Shown here in pieces: positions 9,671-19,300 of a stretch of 64,000 bases of DNA. The DNA is taken from assembly GCF_001190745.1 (NCBI RefSeq), contig NZ_CP012196.1, positions 496,001 through 560,000 of the forward strand, given 5' to 3'. Both the position numbers and the translations under genes were made by a program. Origin of the DNA: Campylobacter gracilis. GTDB taxonomy: Bacteria > Campylobacterota > Campylobacteria > Campylobacterales > Campylobacteraceae. The notes beneath the pieces were generated by a model that saw only the letters and a program-made list of their open reading frames with translations, did not search any database and was not told the DNA's origin. Within the stretch, counting starts at the first letter, position 1. Every line of letters starts with the position of its first letter.

Positions 9671-12072
9671 AACGCGGGCGATTTAGAGGGCACAATAAAA
9701 AATATCGAGGCAATACCCACAGAGGGTTTAGACAGCGCGACTAAAGATGGATTGAATAAATTTGTAAAAGAGGTTATTCCTGAAATCAGGCAAATTTTAA
9801 AAACCCAAGAGGATGACGCCGTAAGGGCTAAATTTAACCCCGAGGAATTAAAAAAGGCGCTGATAGATCTAAATTTAACCATGCAAGAAAAGGTAAATCT
9901 AGTCGAAATGGCTAAAAAGCAGATCAAAGAGGAGCTAGACAAAAAGGCGGCCAAAGTAGCCAAGGGCGAGCTTGCCAAGCAGGGCGAAGGCTTTATGATG
10001 AAAGACAGCGGAGTGGCAAAGAGCGATCGATTATAATGTCAAATTTGAGCTAGCCCCAAATGTGAGAGATTTAGCGAAGCTGCAAACCGATGAAATTTCA
10101 GCAGATTTAGAATATTTGGCGAATAAACACCCCGAGATGTTTAGCGGCAGACCTACCAACGTGTTTAAGCTGATCCGAGAAATAAAAGAAAACCCGACGC
10201 ATTTTTACGCCAATAACAGGCTAGATTATGGGTTGATAGTCAAACGATTAGATGGCAATAAAATAGGTAAGCTTGCGGTAGAAAAGCAAACGGGCGATGT
10301 TAAACACGCAACCAAAGTAAATGATAAGACCTAAAGAGGCTTGAGAAAATAAGCAAGGAAAAATCAGGAGATGCTGGTATTATCCAAACTTTCACCCAGC
10401 CAGGTAGCAAACTTGAAAATCAAGGCTTAGGCTACCAAACTACGAGTATTATACCCCAAAACTCCCAAAAAGTAAAGGAACTTCCGCCCGCCGATCTTAG
10501 AAAGGCGATAATAAACGCTAAAGACGACAAAGAGCGCCTAGCCATAATAGAAAATCAAAAGGCAGGGATTAGACAAAGGCTTAAAGAAGAGATGACAAGC
10601 GAGGTCAAAACTGCGAATAACAAAGAAGCAACACCGCTTTTGGATCAAAAACTAATTGAAAGAGCAAACGAAAATTCACAATTTAATAGAGGGAACATTA
10701 TAGAGAGCAATTTAAGAAAAACTCTAAATTCGATCGATGATCTTGAAATTTCGGAAGCCAAAAAAGAGATGGCTAAGAAAAAGATAATCGTCGAAACACA
10801 AAGGGAACTTAAGGCGGCAGCAGATTTTATTCCCGCAAATGTTTTGGGCGCGGCGGGATTTAATGTCAAAAAGGCGGGAAAGCAGTTGGATAGAATAACA
10901 AAAGCCCAAGAAAAAAAGGCGGAAATTATAGAGCGCGCCGGAGAAAAGAATAGTCGTTTCAACTCATTTAATGCCGATATAGCTGATAGTGAATTTATTA
11001 AAATTGGGAATTACGTTACGCTTAGCGGTAAGCCAAAAATAGCCGTATCTTTTAGAACGATACCCGACGGGAGCGTAAGGCTAGCTCTCAAGAAAAAAGG
11101 ATTTTTTTATGATAACGGCATAAGCGCGTGGAGTATCGAGCCTGAGAAATTTGATAAGAGTTGGATAAGCGGGAGATTATCACAACTTTTTAACAAAGAT
11201 GAAAGCACTCTTAATTTAAAGGCGATGACAAAAAACGATGACCCTTTTGCGCTCTTACCTAACGCAACTGCAACTCGTTTAAGGAAAATGAGACGAGATG
11301 CGAGCGAAAAAGATATACCCGATCATCTAATAAACGATAAGAGCTGGTATGATAAATACGTAGTAAAATATAATAAAGACAGAAAAACGCTAGAGAAGGC
11401 GCTAAATATAGCTCCTATTGAGAAATTTGGCATTAATTATGCCGAGTTTTACCACGACGGAAGCGGTGCGGTAAAGAAACTACTAGCCGAAAGGCAAGGA
11501 CAGGTAGCGGGCGCATTTTATCGCAAGGATTTGGGCGACGTAGATATAATATGGGGTGAGGCAAAACAAAACGCAAAAGGGGGATGGGACGGCTATGGCT
11601 TAGCCAAAATAGAAAAAAAGCACCCTGAAATTTCAGCCCAAATTTTAGAGATACGATAAAAAATGGCAAGCTAGAAAAAACACACAATGGGTATAATGTA
11701 AAAAGCGGCGGCTACGTAGTCGGACTAAACCGCGGATGGAACGAAAACGGCGTAAAGGTTGGGGATAATAAATGGATCGTAACTGCATTTGATGATAGCA
11801 AAGAGAAAGCTATCAGCAAAGCACCCGTTGATAGCTTTGACAGCAGAAACGCTGCTTTTGCCAATTCTGTTTCTAGTATACCACAAAATCTCAAAAATGC
11901 GTCAATGGCTCAGTGGCAAAGCGAAATTTCTAAAGCCAAAGACGACTGGAACGGGCTAAAACGCCTGATGGATCAGATCAAACAAAACGAAACACTAGGG
12001 AAAAACGAAAGAGCCAAGCTATACGTAGATATAAGCGATAGATTAAAAGAGCTAAGAGAGGCAGAGAGATAA
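9671..12072 (+). pseudogene. Broken phage-type polyvalent protein ending in a PBECR/DUF3519-like nuclease-toxin domain
   Basis: One long protein can be read across four segments in changing frames: 9671-~10030, ~10036-~10325, ~10326-~11650 and ~11652-12072. At least three frameshifts separate them. There is no start, since the frame opens right after the tRNA-like fragment. The second segment (DLEYLANKHPEMF...ENPTHF...LIVKRLDGNKIG) is clearly related to residues around 300-370 of the long protein at 12867-16268. The last part (QGQVAGAFYRKDLGDVDIIW, then GYGLAKIEKKHPE, then after the shift GYVVGLNRGWNENGV) matches my memory of the BECR-fold domain at the end of Helicobacter/Campylobacter DUF3519 phage-associated proteins. 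Across the 11650 shift the text continues naturally (TIKNGKLEK), showing recent decay. No function remains likely. Confidence 0.75.
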
Positions 12073-12263
12073 TTCAGGTGCGAGGTATAGCCCCGCGCCA
12101 ATGGCTGCCCCCTCGGATCTTAACTAACAGACCACGCAATCGTATCTAAATTTATCAAAAATCCTTCAAATTTAATATAAAAATACCAAAGGGTGCGTTT
12201 TATGGGTAGATTACGCACCCGCACTTGCGCGAAAATTGCCTTAACTTTCAAAAGGAGAACGTT
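12073..12263. other. Intergenic relic DNA
   Basis: It follows the broken phage-type gene. No gene is visible. Confidence 0.4.
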
Positions 12264-12422
12264 ATGGCAATCACATCTACGGGCTTTCAAGCTCCAGCAA
12301 CAAAAAGAGAGAAGTTTAAATTTTGCTCTAGCACCATCATTAGATATATAGCTAATCTTATTTTGCACCTGATTTTAATTCTGTTAAAAGACTATTTATT
12401 GGACATCTTCTTAAATAATTGA
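12264..12422 (+). CDS. Small ORF of unknown function, 52 residues, possibly a truncated phage gene
   Basis: A strong ribosome-binding site (AAAAGGAG, 7 nt spacing) precedes ATG 12264. The product begins MAITSTGFQAPATKREKFKF and then becomes a hydrophobic helix (YIANLILHLILILLKDYLL). The soluble start followed by an unrelated AT-rich hydrophobic stretch looks like the first few codons of a real gene joined to other DNA. I do not recognise a family. It may be an authentic small membrane peptide or a truncation. Confidence 0.35.
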   Translation: MAITSTGFQAPATKREKFKFCSSTIIRYIANLILHLILILLKDYLLDIFLNN

Positions 12423-12552
12423 ATCAAATTTATCATTATGTCGTATCTTTATTGAAAATTTATCAATAAAATTTTGCTTAAGAGCCAGCGGAATCATGTC
12501 CATGTCGATTATCGTAAGCTATTTGTAAAATTTATGGCTTATGCAGAATTAG

Positions 12553-12717
12553 ATTATTGAAGATAGCGGTAGCATATTTCACAAAATAGCGTCTGCAGCG
12601 CATTATGATAAAATTTCAGGTAAGCTTTCGATATCAAAAGGTGTAATACACTCAGCTTATAAATTGGCATTGCCCGATAGGCTTTGCCGATTTGTAGCGC
12701 TTAACACCTATCTATAG
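12553..12717 (+). pseudogene. Short coding relic, about 54 codons, no start
   Basis: An open frame without a start reads DSGSIFHKIASAAHYDKISG, then KLSISKGVIHSAYKLALPD, and ends at TAG 12715. Its amphipathic, basic composition looks protein-like rather than random, unlike the surrounding AT-rich DNA. I cannot assign a family. It may be the C-terminal end of another phage gene. Confidence 0.3.
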
Positions 12718-12866
12718 TTTTCGTTAAAATACCCGACTGCATTAGACTGGAGGTGCTACCAAATTATAACGTAGCACAAGAACGCGGCGTTATTAAATTT
12801 AAAATGGAATTCCATGGGAGTTGGAATTATTGTGTCTAATCTTAAGCCGCAGGAATTTTGAATTGT
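12718..12866. other. Region upstream of the long phage-type gene
   Basis: It contains CTGGAGGTGC (12748) and AGGAA (12851) but no clear promoter. The long gene that follows may itself have lost its 5' end here. Confidence 0.3.
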
Positions 12867-15800
12867 ATGGCTGGCGAGCTAGGACTTCGTGCATTAGGCG
12901 CAGGGGCGGACGCTTTGGGCTTTGATAATGCAGGCAAGAGCTTAAAAGATACCGCAGACGATCTGGGGCAAACCTTTTCTCAAAGCGCGGAAGCAGTAGG
13001 ACAAACGGGAGGTGCAGGCACTACCCGCATAATAGGGCGAGGATTAAAAAACTTCGTAACGGGTCAAGCTGCAGCCAATCAAAAGCTAGCTAGAGGCATT
13101 AACAACGTTTTAGCAGATACCGCAGATTTTTACGGAGCGGACAGGGCTAGGGATTTCTTTAGGCAGAACTCAAATTTAGCAAGCTCGGCGATAAATAAAA
13201 TTGAAAACTTCGGCGATAACGATATGAAAGGTTGGCAAGCAGCAGGCGAGATAGCAGACGCTACTGCACTAGCTCCTGCGATGCTAGGCCATAGCGCAAA
13301 GGCTGCCCGCCTAGCAAAAGCATTGGGTGCTAGCGAAAAGGTAGCTACTCGCATCGGCAACGCCGCAGGATCTGCAGCAAACGGCGCGATAATGGGAGGC
13401 TTTACCGGAGGGGCTAGAGCTTACGGGCAGGAAAAACCAGGTCTAAAGCAAGCGGGGCTTGAAAGCACTATTTGGGGTGGGGCAAATGCTATTTTAGGCG
13501 GACTTAGCCGCGCTCCTTTAGCTAAAATAGGGGCGCGGAAACTAGAGGAGGCAAGGGTAGCCGCGCAGGAGCTAAAACCCGAAGCTAGCCCCGCAAAAGC
13601 GGCGCAAGATATTCAAAGTGCGACCCCTGCAGGACAAACCGCGGGCGAGGGCTTTACTATGAACGGAGGCACGACACCTTATCAATATGCAGAACAGAAA
13701 TTTAAGCCCGAGGAATGGGTGAATAATTTAAGCGGCGTTTTAAGCGATGAATGGGCGGCAAATTTAAAGAGCCTCGCGGTTAAACATCCTGAAATGTTTA
13801 AAAGCGAAGCGGACGTATTTAGAGTAATCAAGCAGATCAAAGATAATCCGACACATTTTTTAGAGAATACAAACGAAAATACAGCCCTAATAGCAAAAAG
13901 ATTAGGTGAAAATAAGGCAGGAAATATTGGCATAGATAAAAGTAGCGGTAAAATTATACACGCAAATAAAACCGATGAGCATGATTTAGATAGGTTAATA
14001 AGACGAGCGAGAGGATTAGAACAAGACAGAGGAAAGGGCGTCCCGACGCCCGCTGGGACGACCGCTCCGCAAACGCGGGCGGATGGCGAATTATTAAGCC
14101 CCTCCTCCGATAACACTATTATACCACAAAATTCTATCGCAGAGGGAATTTTAAATAATCCTAATCTTTTCGGACTTGACGAAAACGTGATAAAGGCCAT
14201 TCGCTCAGAGCTTGAGGAAGCAGCCGGGATTGCTCCAAAAAAGATGAGCGAAGCGGTAAAAGGGGCAGATAAGGCAGAGACCGCAGCAGCACAAGCACCT
14301 AATCCGTTTTTAGATGAGATTTTAAGAGCTACGAATCCCGCTAATAATAACGCATATTTGGATCAGATCTTAGCAATTACCAATCCTAAAGCCGTCATCG
14401 CTGCCAAAAAAGGAAGTCCGACAACCCAGACTATTACCTCAACCTTAAATGGAAGCGATGAAGCCGCCAAAAAGGGATTAAACCCAAATAGCAGCCTTTA
14501 CAGCAAGGATAAATATATCAAAGGAAGCGGGACAAACTCCGCAATTACTTCAACCTCTGATATATTTGACGGAGGGGTGGGGTCCACAACCCACATTACT
14601 ACAACCCCCGCCAATGATGAAATTATATCTCTTTCCTCTGATAAAAACCTTAATGCCCCCGCGGAGTTTAAGAATTCCGCAGGAGGAGGCATAGACCCCG
14701 CTGCAGTAGTCCGTAATATAGCGGAGCGCGGAGATTTGGCGCTAAGACTAGAGCCTAAAGCCGATGTGCTTTCGCTCGTCCGCGACTTTCAGGCTCCTAT
14801 TAAAACTCCGATATTTGAGGCAAAAATTGCGATTGATAAGATGTTAAATCATTTGGCGGATAAAGCAGGCAGCGAGCGTAGGCTCGAATATGTAAATTTA
14901 ATCAAACCTACATTAGAAAATCCATTATTCATCGCAAAAGATGGCGAACGATATAGATTTTTTAAAACTTTTATCGACGATCGCGATAAAACTTTAAAAT
15001 TCTTAAGCGTGATAGAAAACGACAGAGGAGAATTTTTAGGCGTAACCGCGACGCCGCTAAAAAACACCGATTTAAAAAATCTAATAAGAAAAGGCAATAT
15101 AGTTTGGGGTGGGGACACACTCTCTAGCCTAAGCACCCCACAAGCGATGAGAAATCAAGGGCTAGACACCGCTACAGATATTATACCACAAAACGGCGAG
15201 AATATGATTAAAGGTTTTAGCTCTAGCGCAATCCCTGCTAATATCGCAAGCGCTGGAGCTGGAGCAGCCACAGGTGCAGCGCTAGATGATAAAAATAGAG
15301 CAAGAGGCGCTTTTATCGGAGCGTTGGGCGGGCTTGGGCTAGTAAATGCACCAGCTCTTGTTTCAAAGCTAAAAGGAGGCGCTAAGGTAGGCGAGATAGC
15401 GCAGGATATAGAAGCTGCAGCAAAAGATAAGCCTAGCATCTTAAGCAATATGCGCTCCTATCTTAAAGCCGTAGGCGCAAACTCCGCTTCAGAGCTAAAG
15501 GATTTAAGCGGCAAGGATATAGGGCTAAGCTACGCAAGGCAAATGGCAAGCGAGCATATCAATAAAGAGTTTAAAAATATCGCTTATGAAATTTTATCCG
15601 GCTCTCAAAGCTTAGCGCAGAATTTAAAAAATGGCGCTATTAATGCAGCTCGCTTTGTAAGGCGCGCATTAAGCGAAACCAAAGGCGCGGATTATCTTTT
15701 GCGAAACGATGAGCTATTTAGCGCCAAAAGCGCATATAGCGCTAAAATGGAAAATCTACAATCCGCGCTTAGTGGATTAGACGATGCTGATCGCGTAGCT

Positions 15801-16268
15801 ATGCATGAATATATGGTGGGTGAAGCAAATGCCATTAAGCCTGAGCTAAAGCCACTAGCAGACGCGCTAAGACGTCAGATTGACGATATGAGTGCTAAGC
15901 TCGTGGATCTAGGCGTTTTAGATAAGGCTAGCAGAGACGCGCTAGCGGGGCAATATCTTGCTCGCTCTTATGAAAAGCATCTAAAAGATCGCATCAACTC
16001 AGTGTTTTCAAGCGGTAAAAAGGTAGATGAAATTCACAGCAGAGGCTTTGCGTTTAAAGAGTTTAAAAATAGGGAAGCGATGGATAAGTTTCTATCTAAA
16101 AACCCGCAGATCGCAAAGTCTATGGATCAGGCTTACAATAAAGGCGGCGTGCGCGTAGTAGAAAAGCCTAATGGTAAAATTGAGCTTTGGAGGGATTATA
16201 CCAAAGATGAGCGTTCGGCTATGGGGGAGATAAAAAGATTAGCTTTTTATCTCATTTACCTCACATAG
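12867..16268 (+). CDS. Long Ala-rich phage-type polyvalent protein (internal virion/DUF3519-like), 3'-truncated
   Basis: About 1133 residues are encoded without interruption. The N-terminal 250 residues are Ala/Gly-rich helices typical of phage internal or ejected proteins. A module at about 270-370 (SDEWAANLKSLAVKHPEMF, then DNPTHFLENTNEN) matches the broken neighbour at 9671-12072. Low-complexity linkers follow, with Thr/Ser/Asn runs and the recurring string IIPQN. A glycine-zipper-like segment lies at about 785-835, and a helical C-terminal module follows (MHEYMVGEANAIKPELKPL, LARSYEKHL, WRDYTKDERSAMGEI). The last codons (after GEIK) run 30 nt into the antisense end of csm5, so the natural C-terminus, probably a toxin-like domain, is missing. 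Start chosen at ATG 12867 because AGGAA is 11 nt upstream; TTG 12858 is too close. The 5' end may also be lost. Confidence 0.6.
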   Translation: MAGELGLRALGAGADALGFDNAGKSLKDTADDLGQTFSQSAEAVGQTGGAGTTRIIGRGLKNFVTGQAAANQKLARGINNVLADTADFYGADRARDFFRQNSNLASSAINKIENFGDNDMKGWQAAGEIADATALAPAMLGHSAKAARLAKALGASEKVATRIGNAAGSAANGAIMGGFTGGARAYGQEKPGLKQAGLESTIWGGANAILGGLSRAPLAKIGARKLEEARVAAQELKPEASPAKAAQDIQSATPAGQTAGEGFTMNGGTTPYQYAEQKFKPEEWVNNLSGVLSDEWAANLKSLAVKHPEMFKSEADVFRVIKQIKDNPTHFLENTNENTALIAKRLGENKAGNIGIDKSSGKIIHANKTDEHDLDRLIRRARGLEQDRGKGVPTPAGTTAPQTRADGELLSPSSDNTIIPQNSIAEGILNNPNLFGLDENVIKAIRSELEEAAGIAPKKMSEAVKGADKAETAAAQAPNPFLDEILRATNPANNNAYLDQILAITNPKAVIAAKKGSPTTQTITSTLNGSDEAAKKGLNPNSSLYSKDKYIKGSGTNSAITSTSDIFDGGVGSTTHITTTPANDEIISLSSDKNLNAPAEFKNSAGGGIDPAAVVRNIAERGDLALRLEPKADVLSLVRDFQAPIKTPIFEAKIAIDKMLNHLADKAGSERRLEYVNLIKPTLENPLFIAKDGERYRFFKTFIDDRDKTLKFLSVIENDRGEFLGVTATPLKNTDLKNLIRKGNIVWGGDTLSSLSTPQAMRNQGLDTATDIIPQNGENMIKGFSSSAIPANIASAGAGAATGAALDDKNRARGAFIGALGGLGLVNAPALVSKLKGGAKVGEIAQDIEAAAKDKPSILSNMRSYLKAVGANSASELKDLSGKDIGLSYARQMASEHINKEFKNIAYEILSGSQSLAQNLKNGAINAARFVRRALSETKGADYLLRNDELFSAKSAYSAKMENLQSALSGLDDADRVAMHEYMVGEANAIKPELKPLADALRRQIDDMSAKLVDLGVLDKASRDALAGQYLARSYEKHLKDRINSVFSSGKKVDEIHSRGFAFKEFKNREAMDKFLSKNPQIAKSMDQAYNKGGVRVVEKPNGKIELWRDYTKDERSAMGEIKRLAFYLIYLT

Positions 16269-17357
16269 TAGCCAGCCAAACGGCACGCACCCCGCTTCTA
16301 TTTGGTCTTTAACCTTTGCAAGCCAGGTCGTAGTTTCGGCTTCTTTTATGATAGGATTTTTACCGACGCCTTGCTTTATGCTAATTTCTCTCTTGCCCTC
16401 TATCGTTACAGCACGTGCGCCGCTATGTCTACCTATGCGCAGTAAGAATTGATTTGGCGCCAAATTGCTTCTACCAAAATCCTTGTAGCTTTCATAAAAT
16501 TTTTCGCTCAAGCATTCGAGCACTCCGTCGTCATTAAATAAAGAACGAAATATCGGCTCATAGTGATCGTTGCAAGCTTTGATTAGGCGATTAATATCTA
16601 GGGGCTCTTCCGTAGAATTTTGCTTAATGCTTAAAGGAATTTCGCATGTCACGTTTGAGACTATAGCTTCTAAGCGGGTGCTTAGCGAATCATTGTATTT
16701 TATATCATCATTTTTAAGCTCTCGTTTGACGTTTGCGGTGGAATAAATTTTACTTGCTAAACCACCGCTATCGCTAATGAGTAGATTTTTAAATGGATTT
16801 CCGTCGCTCGGACTTAGTAAAAGATCGCGCACATCATGATACTTTATTCCTTCTTTTACTAATAGCTCTTGGTATGCTGTAGAAATCGCTCCCTTTAAAC
16901 TGCTGCCAGTTAGGATCGCCGAATCCCTTTTTTGATTTTTATTCGATACGCATTTATAAATTTCAAGCTGATTTATTACGTTATTTTTGCCACTTTCTTT
17001 TTGAACTACCTTGCCAATTTTATCGTAATATTCTTGCGCGGCATTCGGGCTTACTTTTACGATTTTATAAGCTACTTGTCTTCCTTGTTTTTTATGCGCG
17101 AATATAAAATTTTGCATTTTAATAAGCCCATTTTCATCGGACGCTTCCACTAGATCGAGGAATTTTTCCTTATCCGTTTCAGATAGAATTTCATATAGAG
17201 CCATTGTGTCAAATTCATAAAGTGCATCTATCTCTTTTCTGCTAGGTTGTAGAATTTTTTCTATTACATATCCGGTCGGTTCATAAATCTCGCCGCTTCC
17301 AATATGCACGGGGCTTAGAATTTTGATTTTTAATTTATAGTGTTTTACAAAGCTCAT
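16239..17357 (-). CDS. csm5: Type III-A CRISPR effector subunit Csm5
   Basis: This RAMP-fold protein of 372 residues caps the 3' end of the crRNA in the Csm complex. The start LKIKILSPVHIGSGE (residues 8-22) is the family signature. SGSSLKGAISTAYQ-like text (TGSSLKGAI, ~150) is the RAMP glycine-rich loop, and the C-terminus VPFGWLLCEV is typical. A ribosome-binding site (GGAGCGGAA) precedes ATG 17357. The gene overlaps csm4 by 23 nt as the last gene of the operon. Its 3' end overlaps by 30 nt the truncated phage-type gene that converges on it. The length and normal C-terminus suggest it is intact. Confidence 0.93.
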   Translation of the reverse strand: MSFVKHYKLKIKILSPVHIGSGEIYEPTGYVIEKILQPSRKEIDALYEFDTMALYEILSETDKEKFLDLVEASDENGLIKMQNFIFAHKKQGRQVAYKIVKVSPNAAQEYYDKIGKVVQKESGKNNVINQLEIYKCVSNKNQKRDSAILTGSSLKGAISTAYQELLVKEGIKYHDVRDLLLSPSDGNPFKNLLISDSGGLASKIYSTANVKRELKNDDIKYNDSLSTRLEAIVSNVTCEIPLSIKQNSTEEPLDINRLIKACNDHYEPIFRSLFNDDGVLECLSEKFYESYKDFGRSNLAPNQFLLRIGRHSGARAVTIEGKREISIKQGVGKNPIIKEAETTTWLAKVKDQIEAGCVPFGWLLCEVNEIKS

Positions 17358-18240
17358 TTCCGCTCCATTTCGTAGGTATTAAAATAGCGTATCCTTGTTG
17401 CACGCTTTTTTTGTGGGTTGAAACACCGCGAATGCTTTTACCGATAAATTGTATATTGCTTTCATCTTCTAGCGCTATTAGGGCTGACGTTTGTGCCATT
17501 AATACGGGTTTTTTAGTCACATCTGACGATGAAGCCAGATCTCCGCCATGCTTTCCGAACCTAGTAAATGGCTCGTAAAAGCACTTCTTGATAGCCAAAT
17601 CGGATCCTTGTAAAACAAAAGGGCTGAGCGCCATAAAGATTTTACTTGCAGGCGTATTTAAATTTTCAAATTTATCGATCTTAAATCGCCCTTTGCCAAT
17701 ACTTGCCTTTTTTCCGTAGCCGCATTCTCCTATATCATGCATGACGGCTTTTAATTCCTCTTGGCTAAAAGCATTTTCATCGATTAAAAAATATATATCA
17801 AGTGGCGGCAATGCAGTCTCGATTAGTGCAAACGGAGCGAATTCATCGGCATCGGTAGTAAAAGTAGCGTAGTTAATAGAATTCTTTATTGTGGCGTTTT
17901 GTTTGATTTTTGACTCTAATTCATCGCCTGCTAGGGCGTTTTGAAATTTGCCTTCGGCAAAATCGTCCGCTTTGAGCCAAATCTTTTTTCTTATAGCTTT
18001 CTTATCGATATTTTTTCCAAAAACGCTAAGCGGCAAGCAAGGCTTTGGCAAAAAACCTGATAAAAATCCATCGGAAGCGATCAAAAATGGCTCTTTATCA
18101 TAATTTTCAAGAAGGCTTTCCAATCTTGCTTCGCCGTATCTATATCTTATTGCCCAACAAATTTGCCCCCATAAGGTATCGCCTTTTAGCGAGGTTGCAA
18201 AAGACGACGTGGGCGTAATCGTGGTTTTAAGGAGCTTCAT
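17335..18240 (-). CDS. csm4: Type III-A CRISPR effector subunit Csm4
   Basis: Csm4 (Cas5-like) binds the 5' handle of the crRNA and contacts Cas10. The start MKLLKTTITPTSSFATSLKG, followed by DTLWGQICWAI, is the family signature. A C-terminal glycine-rich segment (GKSIRGVSTHKKSVQQGYAI) completes the RAMP fold. I place the start at ATG 18240, which overlaps the csm3 stop as ATGA, the same coupling as at the other junctions. An in-frame ATG 12 nt upstream is less likely. About 301 residues, normal for the family. Confidence 0.92.
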   Translation of the reverse strand: MKLLKTTITPTSSFATSLKGDTLWGQICWAIRYRYGEARLESLLENYDKEPFLIASDGFLSGFLPKPCLPLSVFGKNIDKKAIRKKIWLKADDFAEGKFQNALAGDELESKIKQNATIKNSINYATFTTDADEFAPFALIETALPPLDIYFLIDENAFSQEELKAVMHDIGECGYGKKASIGKGRFKIDKFENLNTPASKIFMALSPFVLQGSDLAIKKCFYEPFTRFGKHGGDLASSSDVTKKPVLMAQTSALIALEDESNIQFIGKSIRGVSTHKKSVQQGYAILIPTKWSGNELCKTL

Positions 18241-18881
18241 TTTTCGACCCATTCGTCTTTGTTGCTAAATTCCACTCTTCCGTATCCGCGAGAACCGCTA
18301 CCACCCAAATAATCATTTTCCAATAAATTTAAACCGCGCTTGATAAGCTTTTTAAAATCATCGATATCATCGCCTTCTAATACTTTGATTTTAAAATCGT
18401 AGCAAAATTTAATTCCTTCAGGTACTCGCTCGCTTTGACGCGGATGTTTGGCGGTACCTTTTTGTCGGTCGATTATGTTTTCATATTTTGCTTCGCTTAA
18501 AATTTTATCTTCACTCTCGGGGCTTATTCGGCAGTCGCTAAAACTAATTCTAGTGATGCCAAATTTATTTTCTTTGACATCGCTGTCCCCAAATAGCTTT
18601 AATAGAATTTCTGCAGATTTTCTATCTTTGGCTCTTTCTATATTTTTATAAGAAAATGGTGCACCTTTTTTATCTTGATCTAGTCCTACCAATCCTAAGT
18701 CCCATTCGAGCAAGCTTCTAATTTTGCCTTTGAGCGAGCTAGCTGGTATATAAGGCCTGCCAGAATTGGCGTCTTTTATAACTTGATTATCTATGCCGCC
18801 GATTTTCATAACGTCATCGCCACCGCCTATGTGAAGTCCACTTAAAAGCCTAATATCGCCTTTTAAAGAGTAAATTTTCAT
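18237..18881 (-). CDS. csm3: Type III-A CRISPR backbone RNase subunit Csm3
   Basis: Csm3 forms the helical backbone and cuts target RNA every six bases. The 214-residue product begins GDIRLLSGLHIGGGDD. It keeps the catalytic aspartate in GGID at residue 31, aligned with D33 of Streptococcus Csm3. The thumb-loop motif RPYIPASSLKGKIRSLLEW and the C-terminal YLGGSGSRGYGRVEF glycine-rich loop are present. RNA cleavage should therefore be intact. It overlaps csm2 and csm4 by ATGA junctions, so translation is probably coupled. Confidence 0.95.
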   Translation of the reverse strand: MKIYSLKGDIRLLSGLHIGGGDDVMKIGGIDNQVIKDANSGRPYIPASSLKGKIRSLLEWDLGLVGLDQDKKGAPFSYKNIERAKDRKSAEILLKLFGDSDVKENKFGITRISFSDCRISPESEDKILSEAKYENIIDRQKGTAKHPRQSERVPEGIKFCYDFKIKVLEGDDIDDFKKLIKRGLNLLENDYLGGSGSRGYGRVEFSNKDEWVEK

Positions 18882-19300
18882 CTTTCTTCCTTATCTTTAC
18901 TAAATCCTAAAACCGCTTCAAAAAACAGTTTAAACACCTCGAGCTTTTCTACGCTATCTACCTGCGAAACACAGTCTTTTATAAATTCTACAAAGTTTTT
19001 ACTTACATTCTTTCTGCTTGAAGCATAGGCCACTTTAGAATTTAGCATTTTCACAAATGGTAAAATTTCAGAGGAATTTTTAGTTTTTGCTTTTTCGCAT
19101 AGATCCAGCACGTAGTCGTAAAATCTTCTGATTTGCGATTGACTAGTTCTAATACTATTCGCCGTTTTCTTCGCGGTTTCATTAAAAAGTTCGCCGTCTT
19201 TGATATAATCTAGCGTGATCTTTTCATATAAAATTCCAGACTTATCGGCTTTGGAATTGTCGTAGCTTTTGCGTTGTTGGCCGTTATGGGCGTAGTTCAT
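18878..19300 (-). CDS. csm2: Type III-A CRISPR small subunit Csm2
   Basis: A 140-residue, mainly helical, basic protein lies between cas10 and csm3. That is the fixed place of the small subunit, which lines the inner filament of the complex. The helical core reads IRTSQSQIRRFYDYVLDLCE and KVAYASSRKNVSKNFVEFI, typical Csm2 positions. The first 30 residues are polar and rich in Ser/Lys/Asn. It overlaps both neighbours by four bases. Identification rests on the core motifs and gene position together. Confidence 0.88.
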   Translation of the reverse strand: MNYAHNGQQRKSYDNSKADKSGILYEKITLDYIKDGELFNETAKKTANSIRTSQSQIRRFYDYVLDLCEKAKTKNSSEILPFVKMLNSKVAYASSRKNVSKNFVEFIKDCVSQVDSVEKLEVFKLFFEAVLGFSKDKEER

